From: Coriaria nepalensis | Lineage: Eukaryota; Streptophyta; Magnoliopsida; Cucurbitales; Coriariaceae | Assembly (NCBI GenBank): GCA_027186245.1 | Contig: CP114486.1 | Span: 7,764,501-7,828,500 of the forward strand | Direction: 5' to 3' | Length of the DNA stretch: 64,000 bases | In this document: positions 11,891 to 23,560 of the stretch, one piece after another | How positions within the stretch are numbered: position 1 is the stretch's first letter | Layout: the number at the start of each line of letters is the position of its first letter | Translations under genes and position numbers: made by a program | Notes under the pieces: model-generated | Seen by the model: only the letters and a program-made list of their open reading frames with translations | Database searches by the model: none | Told to the model about the DNA's origin: nothing

Positions 11891-13191
11891 TGGAGCGAAC
11901 ACCATTTTTGAAAAATTGCTTCCAGATATCTGATTCAACCAAATACCTCAAGATCAAGAGTTGTATGCTATTTTTTTCAACATCTAAAATTTTGCTTCAT
12001 TCAATATCTAAATATCACTAATTAAGAAATAGAATCAAAGAGGATATAAGGATTAAAACTAGAAAATCCTCTTCCCAAAACCAGACAATTCTTCACCCTT
12101 TTTGCTTCTAATAGCCGCCGGCCGCAACTACTAAGAGCCACCACCACCTTGAGATGTTGATTCCAAGCCGTTACCCAGCCTCCAATGTCTATCCACATAG
12201 ATGACAACTCTCTTTTGTGTATAATCTTCAATTCTTAAGATATAACCTTAGAGAAGAAGAGAAGAGATAAAAAGATGATATTTTTCTTTTGAGTCTTCAC
12301 TAAGTGGGTGACAAGGGGAGTAAGTAGGGCAACCTATGGAAGTGTGACCTTACTTACGGGACATATTTCTTCTTATGCCAAGCCCAAGTCGGCCTCTAAG
12401 GCTTGGTTCAAAATTAAAATAAAACATACTTCAATGAAACTTACTATTCAAATAAAACTTTGGATATGCTAGTAATGTTGGTATGACTTAGACTTAGCAT
12501 ATTAAATTAAATTAATGATTTAACTCTTTCAATCAAGTTCTTTAAGAACGAGTCAACTTTCAAAATTAAGATCTTAACTTAGATCCAGTCGCCCTTAATG
12601 TGTGTGACTAAATAGGTTATACACTACACCGGTAAGTCGGCCCCATAACATCTTGTGAGTTTTATCCAATCTAAAGATTGCATTATTTACCCTTAAAATA
12701 ACTTGTAAGTTAAATAGTTAATTTCATCATCTATATAATTAATTAACTAAAACCACCATACCTACATTGGCCTCTAGCAAGACATATGGGTCACCCGTAT
12801 AATGAAAAGTTCAGGAAACATCGCAAAAATATGTTGTGACTATTACCATAGCAAAATGATCCTTCCATCTATGCCATAGTCCCGATCAGTTCTAGGACAT
12901 GGTCTAACTGTTAAATACTACTAGACTGACCATATGACTCATATGAGTCCTGATGCAACTAAACAATAGATTTACAGAATCACAATTCCAAGTGCATATC
13001 TAAGTTCCAAGAATCTATCAATAGACATACAATATCATTTCTAACATAATGATAATTAATATGATAGACTAAATGCTCATTTAAATAGAAAGTATTTATG
13101 TAGTTGATAACTTATGCAAATTAAAACTAATTCACATAAGTAAATGACTATTGGATCAAACACGATTTATTTGACGGGTATTATACCTTCA
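11891..13191 (-). mobile_element. 5' LTR of minus-strand copia (family A)
   Basis: On the minus strand it begins TGAAGGTATAATACCCGTCA at 13191 and runs through landmarks shared with the LTRs at 32842 and 57891: TTTACTTATGTGAATTAG, TAAATGAGCATTTAGTCTAT, TCATATGRGTC, GGTTTAACAGTTAAACCATG-like segment, TAGATTGGATAAAACTCACA, and a terminal GC-rich part encoding no gene. The exact 3' border is uncertain within about 30 bp of the primer-binding site; 11891 would give TG..CA ends. Length of about 1.3 kb is shorter than the roughly 2-kb copies, so internal losses are likely. Confidence 0.8.
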
Positions 13192-13325
13192 TATGGTCGT
13201 CCTTTGCTAAGAAGCTCTTCTAAAGAAGTTCTTCCTTTAAAAGCTTTTAATATATGGCCGCTTTAGTGGAGAGTTCAATGAAATCACAGTACTTCATTCT
13301 TTTGAACTTTTTTTAGAGTTTAATG
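13192..13325. other. Spacer between head-to-head LTRs
   Basis: A 134-bp segment between the 5' ends of two oppositely oriented family-A LTRs. I could not match it to an RNase H end or to the satellite. It may be the original target. Confidence 0.5.
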
Positions 13326-13951
13326 TGAAAACATTATGCTCGTTGTTATTAGGTATGACCTGACCGGGTTAAACATTTATGAGAAACAATCTTAAACTGA
13401 ATAAATCATCGACAAAATAGAATGCATATTATTTAATTAGACCATATCATAATATGCCATGTTGTTATTAGGTTGGAAATAATGAATTGCATCCATATAC
13501 TATTACCTGCATACTTACGCAAGTTAGTATGGTATGAAAAGAATTTCTGTAAATCCATCATGTAGATTAGATTGCATAAGCGCTCACATGATTTATTTGG
13601 TCAGTCTAATATGGTTTAACAATTAAACCATGCCTTATGACGTATTTGGAATATGGCATACATGAAGGAAGTCTATCATGATAATAGTCACCATAAGTTC
13701 CTTGGAGGTTTCAAACTACTTATTATTGCACGGGTAGTGTATCTGCCTTGCTAGATGCCAACTAAGGCTTGGTGGTTAAAGTTAATTGATAATAGACATG
13801 ATTAAATTGCCTATTTAATTGAAAAGTTATTTTAAAAAGGTAAACAGTCCAATCTTAAGATTAGATAAAACTTACAAGCTATTATGGGGCACACCTATTG
13901 GTGAAATGTTGAACTTATTCCATCACCGTACATCTAATTATATCCACAGTG
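13326..13951 (+). mobile_element. Family A LTR, 3' truncated
   Basis: Begins TGAAAACATTATGCTCGTTG and contains the family-A landmarks ACCTGACCGGGTT, GGTTTAACAATTAAACCATG, ATGATAATAGTCACCATAAG and TTAGATAAAACTTACAAG. It ends abruptly at 13951, where gag coding sequence begins with no leader or primer-binding site between, so the junction is a deletion or recombination product. Confidence 0.8.
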
Positions 13952-14160
13952 TTAACTCCTACTCTTCATAGTTGCTCAAGATGTTTCAAATGGCCTAGCG
14001 ATGTGTCTAAGGGAAGGATAAGACTGTGTTGCTCATAGGAAGCCACCAAGTAAAGAAAGGCAAAGCCAAGATTAAGAAGCGAGGCAATGGTGGATGTCTT
14101 AATGTAAAGAAGAGCATAAGTAAGAACAACAAAAAGGAGGATCTGTTAAAGCAAAGTAGA
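13952..14160 (+). pseudogene. copia gag C-terminal linker fragment
   Basis: The plus frame reads LTPTLH*LLKMF, then KDKTVLLIGSHQVKKGKAKI and a lysine-rich run. This is the segment of copia Gag that follows the UBN2-type core and precedes the zinc knuckle, and it matches the same part of the minus-strand gag at about 10080-10210 (LTPTLHELLKML..KDKTILLIGNHHARKGKGK). Both ends are truncated and it contains stops. Confidence 0.75.
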
Positions 14161-15598
14161 TACTACTAGCAATGACAACAATCTACTCCATGCAAAAGCA
14201 ATAGCTGCCAAGCAGCGGGCTGGAGTAGGCTACTGTGAGCGCATCATTTGTTGGGCCCAATGCATAATAATATGCATCGTGCCGCCACCGTGTCGTGCAT
14301 ATTAGTGGGAGCCGCTGAATTTTGAAAACCTAGAATGTCTAGAAAGTTTCTTCTGCCCGGGTTTTGTATCATTTTAATTGTCAGATTAATTTTGAAATAA
14401 TTTTGAGACTAAACATTGTAAAATTAAAATTATGTGACTTTGAAAATAAAATGTTGCAAAGTGTTTATTTTTCATGGTTTTAAAAATCATTAAACTTGAA
14501 AAATCAAAGTTTTCAAAGTGTTAATTTTTCATTAAAATGAAATTTTCTGAAATGTTCAAAGATTATCGGTGTAGAGTTTATGTAAGAATATTTAATTCAT
14601 GAAATTGTCCTTGGAATTATAATTTTCTTATATATGATTTGTTCACTTAAATTAGATGTGCTCTAATTTAGGAGAAGCTTTTACAACACTAAATTTTCTT
14701 GTTTTGAAGAGGTTAAACTCAAAAATTAGTATGGCTTCAAAGTATTTTTTATACTATTTGTAGAATATTATATATGATTGTCAAGTTAGCTTGAATCAAC
14801 AAACCATGAACACTACTAGTATGATTAATTGTTAATCATGCTAGAAACATCTATAGCTTGTTAGATTAACACATTATAAGAATTATGTCATATTGAAATA
14901 AATTGTTAGATAGAAAACATATTGAATGAATTGCTTGGTTTACACATGTATGCTAGATATAGTACAAACATTATTGTCTTGATAAGGAAATCAGAGCATA
15001 TTGAAAAGTATGTTAATAATGTATGTATGAGGATATCATGATGAGACAAATAAATTAAAAAACCTTCTTGATTATACTAAGCTTGTAAACTATGTAAGAC
15101 TGTCTTACATAGCGCCTTTAATACGTTACAATGAATTTGAGATTAATAATTAATTTAATCAACTATGGACACATAGCGGTTAATATTTTATTCATCAATG
15201 AGTTCATTTGTTTAAATGCATAAAATGCATGTGATCGTAATATTCCAACTATATTCGCCTATAGACATGTAGAGAATAGTAGTTCGAGTAGTTCTTATGT
15301 CACATGGACGTTTTGGGTTAAGCTTAATTAGAAGACCATGTTATTCTAGAGATAAGTAAAGGAGTTACATGTTTATTAAGGTTGGGTATGGACACATGGA
15401 ACCTTAATATTTGATGTTGGGGTCCTCTTTGTCCACAAAGAGAAAAGTGTTTTTTCCTGACTCACATAAAAGGGTAATGTGGATTGTAAGAAAATAGTGA
15501 GAGCTTAATTGAAATTAAAAATACTCTTGATTTTAGTAGTTGATATAATTTACTAAATTACATATGTTATTATTTATTATTCTTTTATGAAAGATGCA
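14161..15598 (+). other. Leader of a plus-strand copia
   Basis: This precedes the gag start at 15599. Its first part has a GC-richer patch (14195-14360). The middle is similar in inverse orientation to 50600-51170 (compare AATGTTGCAAAGTGTTTATTTTTCATG here with AATGTTGCAAAAGTTGCAAAGCG on the minus strand there). The last 600 bp match the captured fragment at 5580-6220. No LTR or primer-binding site is recognisable at its left edge, so the element is 5'-truncated. Confidence 0.6.
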
Positions 15599-15720
15599 AT
15601 GACGAATAGTTCATTGACCTTGATTCTTGAATATATAAGTTAGTAAGACTAACTTCAAGTATTGACAAAGATAGTTAAGAATTGGTCTTAGACATGAACA
15701 AGTGTCTGGAATTAAGGGGT
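15599..15720 (+). pseudogene. copia gag N-terminus, decayed
   Basis: ATG at 15599 opens MTNSSLTLILE, the same start as the gag relics at 6223 and 10730. It is followed by a stop and then by a degraded match to the KDWxRKLRIVL stretch. No further gag can be followed to the right. Confidence 0.7.
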
Positions 15721-16659
15721 CTTGATCACTTTTTTAGAAAGAGCGACTTTCGAATAAAAGCCACTTGGGTTTAAGTGTTACTCCAAGATGATTATTACCC
15801 ACAATGCATTACGCTTGTGAATATATTAATAGGCCTCAAAGGCGATACGAACATAAATATGTTACTTACATTATCACTTGCCTAAATCTAATTTAGGATA
15901 AGGATAATTAAAATGAGAGGTATAATAACTCAAGTGTATAATTTCTTATTAACTTGACCAAAAGCACATTGACGTAGAATCTGTGTTAGAATGATTGGTG
16001 CATATATATATTAATAGGATAGATTGTCTAAAGGTTTGATATGAATCAATACGAAGTAATGACTTAGTAAGATTAAAGACAAGCAAGAATGAAAAAGGGT
16101 TTCCATTTTGGTCTAAAATGGACATGGGAAAATAGAATTATTAAATTTAGAGTCTATTGCAAAGAAGTATGATGATACTTCAATAATGTTCATTATTAAG
16201 GATAATCATTTTTCTAATGATTACTCTACTTTGTTACTAGATACCATTTTTATATCTCATACTATAATTGATATGAGGAAATTTAAAGGTGGTGGAAATT
16301 ATGAAGGGACTTATGAACATTTATGTATAACTTATATCTCATTATTAAGTCAAACTATGAACAAAAAATAATACAAGATTTGTAATGTGGATTGTAGGGA
16401 CTTATATTTTATCATTGTCTTCTTAGACATGTTTCTAGAGGATTACTTTAGTATACCTTGAACTTACATGATAAGATAGACACTTAAAAATGAACAAGTT
16501 AAGAAATAAAGGGTTGATATGGATCAAATATACCTTCACAATGTCGGTTGGGTTATGAATCAATGTCAACTGACAAATCTTGTCTAACTAGAAATAATCA
16601 AATCTCCATTTATGTATAATTATATTCAAATGTGTTGTAGTTTTAATAAAATGAATGTT
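15721..16659. other. Unassigned AT-rich interval
   Basis: Between the gag relic and the gypsy LTR. It includes a 61-codon plus frame at 16186-16371 with no similarity that I recognise. By position it could be very decayed copia internal sequence. Confidence 0.35.
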
Positions 16660-18783
16660 TTAAAAGCTTAACCAAAAATACTATTAATAGTTTCACTATC
16701 TTCTTACAGGTCATGCCCATAAGTACTCAATACCTGGTTGACCATGCTTCATTCATTAGACCTCGAAGTTATAAATTTTCCTTTTTGCTTCCCGAAAACA
16801 CAACTAACTACTATAAGCTAAAAACTTAATTTAGTAAAGTTACTATCTTACAATGCACAATACATATATCAATTGCATAGAAGCATAAATTTTCTTTAAT
16901 TGATCCTGACTCTGCAGTTCTAAATATTATGCAAATGGCATGTCTTACTTCTACTACTGTGGGCCCCTTTGTTGCTACCGCTGACATTACTATACTTTGT
17001 GGCCTTTTGTAACCAATATAAATTTGTGATCAGTGATTCCGCTCAATCTGACCTGAACGTGATCAGTGACTCCGCTTACTCCAACAAGATCTAAAATACT
17101 AATCATATAAGCGACCTCTTTCAGTCTGGTCTGATCGAAATATCTATGGGATCAACAACTCCCCTCATTCTAACTTGATCTGACAGCACCTCAATATAAT
17201 GTTATGCGCATGCATTAGATTTAACATACTTAACACACTGAATAAGATAAAACTAATTTTATGTAACTATTAGTACTTTTAAAACTTTTCATGGAAAATA
17301 AATAACCATGCATTATGTATTTAATTTTCAGCATGCTATATGAATTCAGAAAGCACCAAATAATAGATTATTAACTCAATATTTAGTATGCACATAAATC
17401 ACATTATCATAAGCATATAAGAGTCTCATAGAAATTGTTTTGATCTTAGACCAACTATTATCCTAACTAACCATGCATATGAACTTAACTTAGTTAATTT
17501 TCAATAAACTTTATTCTTATTTAACTCATCAAAATTTACATCTAGTATTGTTCTATGATCCTAATTTGAGTAATTCCTTTGTAAAAGCTCTAAATCTTTA
17601 TACAAGCATTACAAACTCTTATTAAGGTTCATATATATCTCTTATAAAATTTACAACTTCAAATTATCATTTTTATTTCTTGGTTCAAGCCTTTCACTAT
17701 ACATCTCAAATGCGAAATTTTTGCCTAGTTTCTCTATATATTAGCCAAGGTTTTGATTATTGTGTCTTTGAGACCATAATTATAAATAATTTGAATTTAT
17801 GTACACTATTAGTGCTATCTAATATATGTCTCTTACTGAAAGTTCAGCTCCAAATTCAATCATTTGCTATCTATCTCTCATATTTTTACTTTCTTAACAA
17901 TGCATTATTAATTCTTCCATTGTTAAATTTTCTGTTTTCGTGTTCTAAAAATAATTTTTCTCATTTGTGAATCACTATTTCTTAGGACCTCTTATGGCAC
18001 CATTATCCGCAAGTCTTATAGCTCTTGTAAAAAACTGAAAATCAAAATAGTGATATGTTAACTATGAAACCTTAGTTATGCTAAAATAATTCAATCATGC
18101 ATTTGTCTTCTACCAACATCCTGTTCTTCTTCATATCTTAATATACACGTACTCAAAAAATTTGAAACCTATTTTTTTGAAAAGCTAACATTTTAAGCTT
18201 ATATAATTATTACAGTACACTTATTTCGTTCAGTACAACTCAACTAATACCTTTTCAAAGTTGCTTATGTGACTACCTTGTTTTGGGAAAACCTATAGAT
18301 TTACTTCAATTTTACAATTCAATAACTAATTCTTCCATAAATAAAATATTTCAATTCCTATATTTGTAGATCTAGAAGAATAGTTTATTTATGTTAAATA
18401 TAGGAATTTTTTATCACTATCTTAGTAACCAATCACTATCTTACTAACCAAAAGTCTATTGAAATACTTGCTACACACAAATTCAACTGTAACGTCATAC
18501 AGATTTCAAGGAAAATTTCAAGAATTTTTCGCTAGCCTATGCAACTCCTACTAGGGTGTTAAATAATATATTTTCCTTGGACTTTTAAGATAAACATAAA
18601 GATAGCTAAAATTTGAGAAAAGAAAGATTTTAGACATACCTTTACAAATATCTTTATATACTTGATTAAAATGAAGAGAAGAATGTATGAGAGTGTTAGA
18701 GAAAGGAAAGATGAGAGTTTTTGTAAAAACAATCGTGGGTAAGAGGTATGGAAACAAGTAGGTAGGGTTCAATTCATATGTCA
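16660..18783 (-). repeat. 3' LTR of gypsy element 1
   Basis: It aligns along most of its length with 24830-26930: shared landmarks include CCAAAAATACTATTAA, TTGACCATGCTTCATTCA, TATCAATTGCATAGAA, GTATGTCTTACTTCTACTAC-like, CTAAAAGATTTTAGAYATAC-like and ACGTATGAGAGTGTTAG-like segments. Homology starts near 16660, so about 200 bp of the LTR end present in the 5' copy is missing here. The inner edge is near 18783, preceded on the minus strand by a purine-rich tract. Confidence 0.8.
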
Positions 18784-19330
18784 TTGTTCTTGAATTTTCT
18801 TGAGTGATTCTTGAATATTTTTTGCACCCGGAAACCAAACAAAAGCTATCTGAAATTATTACCATGATTGGATCAATGAAATGGCACTATTTGCAGTGGC
18901 AAACAATTTTTAGGTTGCTATACAATGAGTCTAACTCACTGCATGGCGGCACAGAATTTTCAGAATAGGTAGATCAGATAATTACCTAGAAAACCCAATA
19001 AACGGATCGTTGACCGGATACCTAAGGTTGCAGTGATGGGCAACACAAGTTGTTTCGTCCTGCTGTAGCTCTCAAATAGAATCTTGATGGATGGTGGCAC
19101 GATATTTGATTTACCTAAAGATCCAACCATTGGATTGTTTATAAATTTTGAAAATAGGTAGGTAAGACAATTTTCCATAAAACCCAACAAATAGTTTATA
19201 TGTCATCCATGAACAAGAACATAAACTTTTGAACAAAGATATCTTTCTTATCTTTTTTTTTCGACTCATCCTTATCAATTTGATCCCTTTTAATATGATT
19301 TTTATCAACTTGTAAGGGTTGCTTCTTCGA
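18784..19330 (-). other. gypsy 1 region 3' of the polyprotein, with duplication
   Basis: Sequence between the integrase C-terminus and the 3' LTR. It holds a direct repeat of about 60 bp, 188 bp apart (from 18957 and from 19145): both copies contain AATAGGTAG.TMAGAYAATT and AAACCCAAYAAA. The minus-strand open frames here read through this duplication and have no recognisable domain. Confidence 0.55.
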
Positions 19331-20530
19331 TTCTCTTATTTTTCCTGTAAACTTTAAGTAAAACAATAGTCTTATCCCTTAAAATTTTCTCTGTTCTATT
19401 TAATATTTGCACCAATTTTTCTTCATACGACAAGTTAGTTTTAACTTTCATTTGTTCAGTATGCAAAAAATGAGAAGGATCTCGACCATACTTCTTTCAA
19501 TTTTGATACATGAAATACATCATGTACTTCTCCTAAGTTCGCTGGTAATGCTAACCGATTTAGTCTTTTGACCATTCTTTCTAAAATCTCAAAAGGTCCA
19601 ATATAGCGAGGGCATAATTTCCCTTTCTTCCCGAATTGGATTATGCCTTTCACATTTTCCACTTTCAAAAATACTAGATCACCTACTCGATATTCAAGCG
19701 GCCTTCTCTTTCAGTTTCCATACTCTTATAGCAGTGAAAAAGTCTAGAGCTAGTAGCATGGTCTCTCCTACTTAGTGCCAATGTACCAGAGATCTACACT
19801 TTCTTCAATAGAGGGTTTTGTATGAGGCCATTCTTATTGTAGCTTGATAGCTATTGTTATAGGAAAATTCTACTAGTGGCAAGAATTTACTCAATGAGCC
19901 TTGAAAATCTATCACATAGTCTCGTAACATATCCTTTACTCTGGATTGTTCTTTCTCTTTTTCTATTAGTTTGACAATGAAAAGCTCTAGAAAAGTTTCA
20001 ACTTTTTCCCCATTGCTCTATGTAAACTTTTCCAAAAGGCTTCATTAAATCCTAAGTCTCGATTTGAAATGATCGAGAACAACATTCCATGTAATCTTAC
20101 AGTCTCCTGGATGTAAAACTCTGCAAGTTGCTCTAAAGAGTTTGTGACTTTTACGGGTAAGAAATTGGCAAATTTTATGAATCAATCAATTAATACACAA
20201 AGTGAACCATACCCTTTTGTAGTTTTTGGTAATCCAACTATAAAATTCGTGGTTCTTTGTTCCCATTTCAATTTAGGAATTTTAGTTAATTGCAACTCTA
20301 TTGCAAGTCTCTTGTGCTCTCCTTTGATTCTTTGACAAGTGAAGCACTTAATTACAAAATTTACTAGATCCTTTTTCTTTTTCAGCCGCCAAAAATGTTC
20401 TTTCAAATCTCTATATATTTTTGTGGCACTTAGATCTACCAAATAGGGTGCATTGTGACTTTTATTTAATATGAGATTCTTCATTGCTGGGAATTCACAA
20501 TCTTTCCCTAAAACTAAGGACTCCATCCTT
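19331..20530 (-). pseudogene. gypsy 1 integrase and chromodomain-like C-terminus
   Basis: On the minus strand, 20526-20182 gives a recognisable zinc-finger end and start of the core: FVIKCFTCQRIKGEHKR, then KWEQRTTNFIVGLPKTTKGY. Further along, YVIDFQGSLSKFLPLVEFSY and NNSYQATIRMA are the end of the core. Then KKGKLCPRYIGPFEILERM, RLALPANLGEVHDVFHVSKL and the chromodomain-like tail follow at about 19330-19680. The first catalytic Asp position in TMDFV reads TNFIV, so it is lost. Integrase would insert cDNA into chromatin, and the tail would target heterochromatin; this copy is dead. Confidence 0.88.
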
Positions 20531-21180
20531 AGTTCAATATCAGACTATTTTCTTTCTTCTACTTCTTGTTTTTTCCTTTTTATCCCAACATCTAACACTT
20601 GTGCACTTTTAATATTTTGAATTATAGTTAGCTGAATGGTTAAAGTTGATAATTGTCCTGTTACCAGCTCTATCTTTGGTCACACACCTTCTTTCGTAGT
20701 AGTTATGCTAATACATGTAGGGTAGTAAGGCTCGTAGAAGATATCCAACTGAATATATTGGCCACTTTTTTTTTTCTTTTCTTGGGTGATAATAACGTAT
20801 TTCATAGTCATAACCTTTACCAACTCCAACCACTATCTCTATTGCATATTAAGTTCTTTATGTGTAAAAAAATATTTCAAGCTATTATGGTTTATTTAAA
20901 TCTTGCATCACACCCCATAAAGGTAGTGCCTCCAAACCTTTAAAGCAAATACTACAACAACAAGCTCTAGATCATGAGTTGGGTAGTTCTTCTCTTAATT
21001 TTTAAGTTGATAGTAAGCATAAGCAATCACCTTCCCATTCTGCATTAATACTACTCCCAATACTAACTTTTGATTTTTGCGAGTAAGTTTGGTGAGTGGT
21101 GTGGTAATCTTAGAAAATTGTTCGACAAATTGTTTGTAATAGCTAACACCCTCTAAGAAACTTTACACCTCAAAGCCGTT
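20531..21180 (-). pseudogene. gypsy 1 RNase H region
   Basis: The minus strand at about 20930-20760 reads KVWRHYLYGV, NHNSLKYFFTHKELNM and WWLELVKDYDYEIRYYHP, the second half of the RNase H domain of Ty3/gypsy polyproteins (normally WRHYLYG..TDHKSLKYLFTQKELN..RRWLELLKDYD). The Asp in TDHKSL has become Asn (NHNSL). Stops and frameshifts interrupt it. The part between here and the integrase is a poorly conserved linker. Confidence 0.8.
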
Positions 21181-21830
21181 CTTTAGTTTTCTTCAACTGC
21201 TCACTGCTTCTAGTTTTGATGGATCCACAAAAATTCCATCTTTAGAAACCACATGTCCTAGGAAAGCGACTCGATCAAGCCAAATTTTACACATCTTAAA
21301 TTTGACAAAAAGTTAACGATCTCTTAGTGTTTCCAACACTATTACCAAATGTCCTGCATGCTCCTCTTTAAACTTTGAATAGACAAGAATTCATCAATGA
21401 AGATAATAATAAACTCATCTAGATACTCCTTAAACATCCTATTCATAAAATCCATAAAAGTTGATGGGGAATTGGTAAGCCTGAATGGCATCACTAGAAA
21501 TTCATAATGTCCATAGCGCCACCGGAAAGCCATATTTGAGATGTCACTTTCTTGAATCTTTAATTGGAATTATCCAAATATGTACGCTCTTAGTAATTGA
21601 TTAAACAAATCAATTATCCTAGGAAGAGGATATTTGGTCTTTATAGTTACTTTGTTGAGGTCTCTATAGTGGACGCACATCCTCATAGACATATCTTTTT
21701 TCTTCATGAACAACACTAGTGCTCCTCGATGTGAGAAACGAGGGAAAATTTGTCTCTTGTTTTGTACTTCTTGTAGTCTTACTTTAAGTTCTCTCAATTC
21801 TATTGGGCCATACAATATGGAGCATTTAAA
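21181..21830 (-). pseudogene. gypsy 1 reverse transcriptase
   Basis: In order on the minus strand: [18 protein letters not shown] and [20 protein letters not shown] (fingers/palm start, about 21750-21620), then [39 protein letters not shown] and [10 protein letters not shown] (about 21533-21370). The FIDDIL motif carrying two catalytic aspartates reads FIDEFL, so the second Asp is Glu. A frameshift separates the two halves. The family role is copying element RNA into DNA. Confidence 0.9.
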
Positions 21831-22510
21831 ATTGGCACAGTTCCTAGTACAAATTCTATTTCTAATTTAATCTCATGATTTAGAGGAGGTACTTGTAATT
21901 CCTCAAGAAAATCTTCAAGAAAATTACAAACCACAAGGATATCTTCAGGATTTAGGGATTGTTCATTAGTATTATCTGTTATACTTGCAAGATACCCAAC
22001 ACATCTACTCTTCACTAGTCTCGTTGCTTTAACAATATACACTAACGAAATTTGCATCCTCTTTAAATCATTTGTGAACTTGAACTTTTCTTCTCCCGAT
22101 AGGTCAAATACTTCTTTTTCTTTTGACAATCTATCATGCCATTATATTTTGAGAGCCAGTCCATCCCTATTATGATATCAAAATATTACGTTTCAAACAT
22201 CACAACTTTCATGGCTAACCCCTTATCACTTAATTTCATAGGTATATTTCACAACCATTAAGTAGAAATTAATACCTCCTTTGAAGGTAATGTTATGCTG
22301 AATATTTCAGCCAGTTGCACTATGGGATGTTCAATTTTATAACAAACTCCATAGAAACAAATGAATGAGTTGCCTCTGAGTGTATCAAAACTAATGCATG
22401 AATACCAGCAATTAGAATTTGACTTGATATCACCATAGACGAACTTGCTTCCCCTTAATCGAAGTGATAATGATGGTGTACCTTGCTCTTCCTTAGGTTG
22501 GTGCAATTTC
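21831..22510 (-). pseudogene. gypsy 1 protease and PR-RT linker
   Basis: The minus frame 22129-21800 holds [40 protein letters not shown] and NAPYCMAQ, the standard linker that precedes gypsy RT (VV.EF.DVFPEELPGLPP.REIEF.IDL.PGT.PIS..PYRMA). Upstream, QLAEIFSITLPSKEVLIST and LSGEEKFKF fit the protease C-terminal half. The active-site DSGATHSF cannot be read intact; about 22350-22380 shows only a degraded remnant. Confidence 0.78.
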
Positions 22511-23560
22511 TATCAATGTTTCCTTGTGGCCCAAAGTTGAAGAAACCTATAGTTTTAGCTTTACATTACCTGATATGGTTCCTATCACACTTGGTGCACT
22601 GATTAAATGGTATTCCTTAAGGTTGCGACCCTTGAACCTTATAACTTTTTTTTTAGCTTCTATTCTTAGTTCTGATTCTTGAAACATTTGTTATTTACAC
22701 ATCCTAGCTGTTTCTTATTGGTCCATTGTAAATTAAGGCATTGTTTTTCCTACAATGTTGGCATTAAGGGTTGGGCATTACTTGGCACCCCAAAGGTAGA
22801 TGTATCTTTGTTCTCCTTTTGAGTAATTTCCTTCCTTTTTTTTCTCTTGTATCATTCTTGCACAATCGACTCTTAAAGCATTATGAATTACCTTTAAAAA
22901 TTATGCATCATGCATATCTATTACTTCCAAGTCTTTGTGAGTATAAGGATACAAAACTTTCATAAAATGTTTCGACTTCTAAGTATTTATTGCCATTATA
23001 TGTGGCGCATATTTGGCCAATTCATCGAGCTTTCAGAGCAACTCCTCCATTATGATGTTGGCCCTTTTTAAGTTTGACAACTCTCTTTCCTTCTCTTCCG
23101 ATAAGGCCATAGTTAGAGATTTACCTTCTAGCAATATTCAGACCTTATAGTGTCCAACCAATCAAAAACTTTTGCAAATTACTTATCATTATTGGGGAAT
23201 TTTGTACAATCGAAGAGTCTCTTCATTTTCCTAATCTAATTCTCAGACAACTTTGGATCATGACCACCAAAGGATTCTAGTGGTTATACTTCATACACTT
23301 CTCGGCCGTAAAATTTTGATTTTCCGCACGAGGAAGAGGTACTACTTATTGTTGTTGAAGCAAACTTTCTTCAACTTGTCACTGCTATTGGAATAAGGTT
23401 TCCAATATCTCAGCCTATCTTTGGGTCAAACTCCTTAACTCATTCAACTCACATTGTTCTGGATTATTAGATGGGTTATTAGGATTTCTAATGGGACATC
23501 CTCTTATCATGTTACTTCTATGACTTAGTGGAGGGTAATTCAATCTAGATAACAAATTAA
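22511..23560 (-). pseudogene. gypsy 1 gag
   Basis: The minus strand, with frame changes, gives NPNNPSNNPEQCELNELRSL near the start and a stretch RKMKRLFDCTKFPNNDK that fits the Retrotrans_gag core. Near 22570-22640 a double zinc-knuckle relic reads CTKCDRNHIR*C and then FFNFGPQGNIDRNC, where the second knuckle has lost two cysteines and its histidine. The plus-strand open frames in this interval are shadows. Confidence 0.7.

Noticed and set aside
16186..16371. 61-codon plus frame in the unassigned interval
   Set aside because: No recognisable domain; too short and AT-rich to support as a gene without other evidence.
17680..17970. 96-codon plus frame rich in hydrophobic residues
   Set aside because: It lies inside the gypsy 1 3' LTR and on the opposite strand to the element; the AT-rich LTR yields Leu/Ile/Phe-rich accidental frames that mimic membrane proteins.
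20653..20943. 96-codon plus frame opposite the gypsy RNase H
   Set aside because: The minus strand encodes the recognisable RNase H; the plus frame is its shadow.
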